A stretch of 64,000 nucleotides of DNA from positions 56,338 through 120,337 of the forward strand of contig JAQGDQ010000641.1 in assembly GCA_030141605.1 (NCBI GenBank), written 5' to 3'. The notes beneath the pieces are model-generated. The model was not told the origin of the DNA. It ran no database searches and worked only from the letters and a program-made list of their open reading frames with translations. Positions within the stretch are counted from its first letter, which is position 1. Each line of letters opens with the position of its first letter. Shown one piece after another: positions 60,481 through 64,000 of the stretch. The translations under genes were made by a program, and so were the position numbers. The DNA is from Tubiluchus corallicola (taxonomy: Eukaryota > Priapulida > Priapulimorpha > Priapulimorphida > Tubiluchidae).

Positions 60481-60987
60481 ATTGTTGTTGTTGTTGTTGG
60501 CATCCTTCTGTCTCGGAAGACAATGGAATGTGCGCCAAGAGAGTCCGATCTTTGAACGTCTCCAGGGCGCACGCCTGGGCAAGGTGTATGGAGATCCTGA
60601 GTTGCCCACTCCGCAGGAACCCCCTCTCTTCCTCCCTGGTGTAGTCCAAAGGAAAGCGGAGCGATACGTTTGGCACCAGGTTGGCTGCAGGAGCTGCTGG
60701 AGTCAGTGAGCATGCTGGACTGGTCCGCCTTCGGGGCTCCACTCCTGATTTGGAAGGTTTGCTCCTCTACAGATGGCCGTTGGGTCACTTGACCCCCCCG
60801 CCCTCTAGCCGTTGGCTGCTTGTGCAGCTCCTCCGCCTAGTGTCGAGATACAGTGTGGGCATCGTGCAAACTTACAGCACCTGGTATTCCTAGGCGGTCA
60901 CCAATCCAAGCACTAACCAGGCTCTACGTTGCTTAACTTCGGTGATCAGACGAGAACCAGTGTTTTCAACGTGATTTGGCCGTACAT
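60481..60987 (-). mobile_element. 5S rRNA-headed SINE (SINE3-like), copy 2
   Basis: The minus-strand head 60984-60862 covers nearly all of 5S, including the internal control region (GATCACCGAAGTTAAGCAAC, GGTTAGTGCTTGGATTGG). The body is homologous to 44916-45330 and the tail is (CAA)6 at 60499-60482. It is more complete than copy 1. Confidence 0.9.
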
Positions 60988-61604
60988 AAATACATAAATA
61001 ACTAATGATATATCACTAAGATTGTCAAAAGTTATAAGCAGAAAAATAACCACTTGACGCTATTAAATTATTACGCAACGAGCCAAATCGCTAATTAACC
61101 TAAAACTGATATTTATCAGAGCGATTATAGAGAATATTTTTATCCATGTGAGACCTAGTTTGTATATGAACTATATCATTCAAAATTTGGCAATAAAATG
61201 TACAAAATTTTGCAGATCAATACATCTATCAATAATAAAATATCAATATTTACAAATTTGTGAATTAAACACTCCCTTCTTATCTACGTAACCCAATTTG
61301 CAAAGTGGTGGAGCCGATGGAATTTGCAGTCGTAGTATTTTTGTTTTACTGGCTATAGATGGCGCTAGTTGCCAACCGCTATTTTGACTTGGGTGTTTTA
61401 ATGTGTTTTTCGGCGGTAATACTGGGCTATCACGTGTCAAAATAAACGCACGTGACATATGCTACTGTTTATTATTATCCATCGCAAGGAAAATCTGATG
61501 TCTGTGGAGAAAGCGGGCTTTTAAGAGGTAACTTGGCAGCAGCGGTAATTAAATGTATCACGCTTTTACTTTGAAATATGCCCTATTAAATGGAAGTAAT
61601 AAAC
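60988..61604. other. intergenic, nothing recognised
   Basis: AT-rich; no gene supported. Confidence 0.4.
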
Positions 61605-62340
61605 CTGTTTCAGTTCCCAGCGATTGATGATGATCGTGAAAAGGTCAAAGGTACACAAAGGCCAGACAACACATTTGCGTACGCTTGACAACGCCTCGCA
61701 GCCCATGCTACTGTATAGGTTTTACATGTGAAATGTAGAGCTACGTTAACTCAAATGTGTAATTCAAATGTGTTTAGGTAATTCAAATGTGTTTTGGTAA
61801 CTCAAATGTAGACTTTAACTCAAATGTAGTTTAGGTAGTTCAAATGTGTTAACAATGGTTTTCACCAAATCTTGAGCGCTTTTGGTAAGTCAAATGTAGA
61901 CACATGTCAAGTCAAATGTGACATTGGTATCTCAAATGTGGATAGGTGTTAAAGTTTAAGGATGTTAAATTTAATCTTCTTTAATTTCAATTTAATAATA
62001 GCTCTTAAGTTAAAATACTAACGTTATAGGCCTACTAACAGATGCACTATCTTTGGTTTATCTTTTTCTAATTTGCACTTAAATAAGTTAATTACCGATT
62101 TATTCAAAGTAACGCATCTACATTTGACTTACCTAAGTCACATTTGAACTTTCCTGTGTCTACATTTGACGTGTAAAACCTATAATAGTAACAGTTTTAA
62201 CAGCTAGCTAGAACCTTACCTAGTTCATTTTTCCTTGCTCCAAGCACAAGATATTGCTAGTCAATCACTCTATGCACAGACTAATGCATAATTAAGTAAA
62301 CAATTGAAGTTACTGAACTGAAGTAAATTTTTCTGATTCT
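61605..62340 (+). repeat. dispersed repeat F, copy 4, split by a MITE
   Basis: Left part 61605-61714 (cagcgattgatgatgatcgt ... ccatgctactgta) and right part 62185-62340 (gctagctagaaccttaccta...) are contiguous in copy 1 at 28455-28745. Confidence 0.8.
61715..62184. mobile_element. MITE with TCAAATGT subterminal repeats, copy 2 (nested)
   Basis: Ends TAGGTTTTACATG and CGTGTAAAACCTA flanked by TA. It is inserted into repeat F. The same subterminal TCAAATGT/ACATTTGA clusters as at 42901-43377. Confidence 0.88.
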
Positions 62341-62435
62341 AAAAATTATGAAGCTGTACTGGCGTAGCATAAAATGAAGGATTGTGGCTATTTTTTTAAA
62401 TTAAGGGGAATCTTGCCGCGATATACATGAATCAA

Positions 62436-62930
62436 AGAATGTGATAGTTTGGCCTTGATAGTTCAATTCAAAATAGAAATCCGATAAGGTATTGTTGTAG
62501 TGTGTATTGACACTCAATATTAAGGTGGCAACAAATTGTTGACTTGTTGCGCAGCGCCATCTCTTGGTGTTAAATGTAATAATAGCGTGATTCTCCGAAT
62601 GTAATAGTTTGGCCTTGATAGTTCAATTCAAAATAGAAATCTGATAAGGTATTGTTGTAGTGTGTATTGACACTCAATATTAAGGTGACAGGAAATTGTT
62701 GACTTGTTGCGCAGCGCCATCTCTTGGTGTTAAATGTAATAATAGCGTGATTCTCCGAATGTAATAGTTTGGCCTTGATAGTTCAATTCAAAATAGCAAC
62801 CTGGTAAGGTATTGTTGTAGTGTGTATTGATACTCAATATTAAGGTGACAGGAAATTGTTGACTTGTTACGCAGCGCCATCTCTTGATGTTAAATGTAAT
62901 AATAGCGTGATTCTCCGAATGCTTGTAATT
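62436..62930. repeat. three tandem copies of a 160-bp unit
   Basis: gaatgtaatagtttggcctt starts at 62436, 62597 and 62757, with a partial fourth start at 62917. Units contain gcagcgccatctcttggtgt. Confidence 0.95.
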
Positions 62931-63386
62931 TAACTGTATATTTAGAAAATACTCAGAGATAGCGCTCAAAATCTAAAAAAAATTGGGTCATTTTTTAAAT
63001 TAGGTTTCGTATCCATGACATGGCAGTAATAAGGCGATTAATCTCAAAATTTTTGAAAATTATTTTTTTCAGGCTTCGAAACTCAGAGTTAATCTTATTA
63101 GAAAATTTTTACTCTCTATGAGAGTTCTAACAAGCGAGACATGAATCACAAAGTGCAGTAATCATCTCCAGCAATTATTGAGCACTGTAATATGTATTTT
63201 TGGGCGCCAGATGGCGCCAGCAGGTTATCACGTCATGTATTAGCAGACTTGAATGAAAGCCGGGTAAGAAACGCTAGCGTATATTTCTGGCGCCGCTGTT
63301 CAAATGCAACGTGTCTTTTAGTTTGATTGTTGTATGTCTGTCTGTTCGTCTGTCTGTCTGTCTGTTCATATATATAAGATATAATA
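62931..63386. other. intergenic, nothing recognised
   Basis: AT-rich; short (TCTG)n at 63338-63363. Confidence 0.45.
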
Positions 63387-63902
63387 ATCTTTATTTGCCA
63401 TTAAAATACATTGATAATCACTGATAAAAACTTTACAGAGATGATCAATCAGTGTTAGTTAATAAAAACTTACACTGCTAAAGGCAAATGCGTCAGTGCA
63501 ATCTAAACTACTGTGCCTGTAATGGAAAGTAACGACGAATAAAATCAAACCATATTTACAACTATGCACAAAAAAATGAAAAAAAAACTATGATTTAATT
63601 AATATGGCCGTGGATATATGAATTCTGAATTAGTGTGTATGTTGTCGTACTGGTGTGATGGTATTTCATATCTGGTTAATATTAGTGATTTTAATTTTAT
63701 TTTAAATGCTGATAGGGACTTGATTTGTTTAACCTGTAATGGTAGAGAATTCCAAAGTAGAATTGCTTGTTTGATTACAGAGTTCGTTCCATAGTGGGTA
63801 TTTGTCCTAATTTGTTTTAGATTGCTTGTTCTGGAATTAATGATAGGATTTGGAAAAAAGGTAAATCTGTTATTCTGGAATAGTTTGCTGATGTTGTTAA
63901 TG
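63387..63902 (-). mobile_element. LINE 3' end, copy 2 (inverted)
   Basis: Reverse complement of 50557-51076, including the WNSLP-encoding region and the AATAAAGATTAT tail. It diverges beyond 63902, indicating 5' truncation. Confidence 0.85.
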
Positions 63903-64000
63903 TTTGTGAAAGCGAAAGTACAGTGCTACTGTAAGAGATGTGTTGTACTAAACCTAAGCAAGTTCTAAGACAAAAATTCAAATCTTTAATTTACTGCTGT
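63903..64000. other. right edge, nothing recognised
   Basis: About 100 bp with no feature; the window ends here. Confidence 0.4.

Noticed and set aside
60338-60788. Similar frames in the 5S-headed SINE body (also 44964-45372) that could suggest a conserved protein
   Set aside because: Similarity is at the DNA level over the whole repeat, in several frames, and continues into the 5S head and tail. A shared SINE body explains it.
60862-60984. Functional 5S rRNA gene
   Set aside because: Substitutions in conserved positions, fusion to a repeat body with a CAA tail and dispersed siblings point to a SINE. No Pol III T-run terminator directly after the 5S part.

Overview
The window is animal (eukaryotic) nuclear DNA. 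It holds one intact multi-exon gene with canonical GT/AG introns, set in AT-rich sequence crowded with transposon relics and tandem repeats. I see no bacterial operons, rRNA operon or CRISPR. I cannot name the species; the repeat mix (hAT, pogo/Tigger and TTAA-flanked MITEs, 5S-derived SINEs, Ty3/gypsy, LINE tails) suggests an invertebrate metazoan.

The gene is a full-length DSTYK (dusty, dual serine/threonine and tyrosine protein kinase, also RIPK5) orthologue on the minus strand, from the start codon at 32148 to the stop at 5048-5050. I reconstructed 13 coding exons by hand. Every junction is GT/AG, all phases agree, and the spliced CDS is 2709 nt (902 codons plus stop). The N-terminal half carries a degenerate P-loop and a helical DSTYK-specific region. 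The C-terminal ~270 residues are a kinase domain with Gly-rich loop, Lys659, HRD 753-755, DLG 773-775 and APE 795-797.

The introns are unusual. Several minisatellites lie just downstream of 5' splice sites, and two of them (39 bp after exon 8, 77 bp after exon 5) have duplicated the exon-intron junction itself. Exon 8 is therefore followed by 14 further copies of its donor, all in the same codon phase, and the first 11 precede any stop. This is the most interesting feature of the window.

Layout: 1-650 is a 35-bp minisatellite; 651-5047 holds a LINE remnant, nested Tigger-like elements, a hAT MITE with perfect 8-bp target duplication, a 33-bp minisatellite and a MITE with a 6-bp duplication. 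5048-32148 is DSTYK, whose introns are filled with MITEs, LINE tails, a 5S-like fragment and minisatellites. 32724-35507 is a decayed Ty3/gypsy pol region (RT, RNase H, integrase) on the plus strand without recognisable LTRs. 35846-64000 has no recognisable host gene. It is a mosaic of MITEs, two 5S-headed SINEs, a tRNA-headed SINE, two LTR-like repeats carrying a heat-shock element and TATA box, LINE 3' ends, microsatellites and a 27-bp minisatellite built around RFX X-box-like palindromes.

Recurring families let insertions be ordered relative to each other (for example a TA-flanked MITE inside another repeat at 61715-62184). A hairpin with compensatory base changes recurs at five places and appears to be a conserved structured 3' end of a retroposon family.
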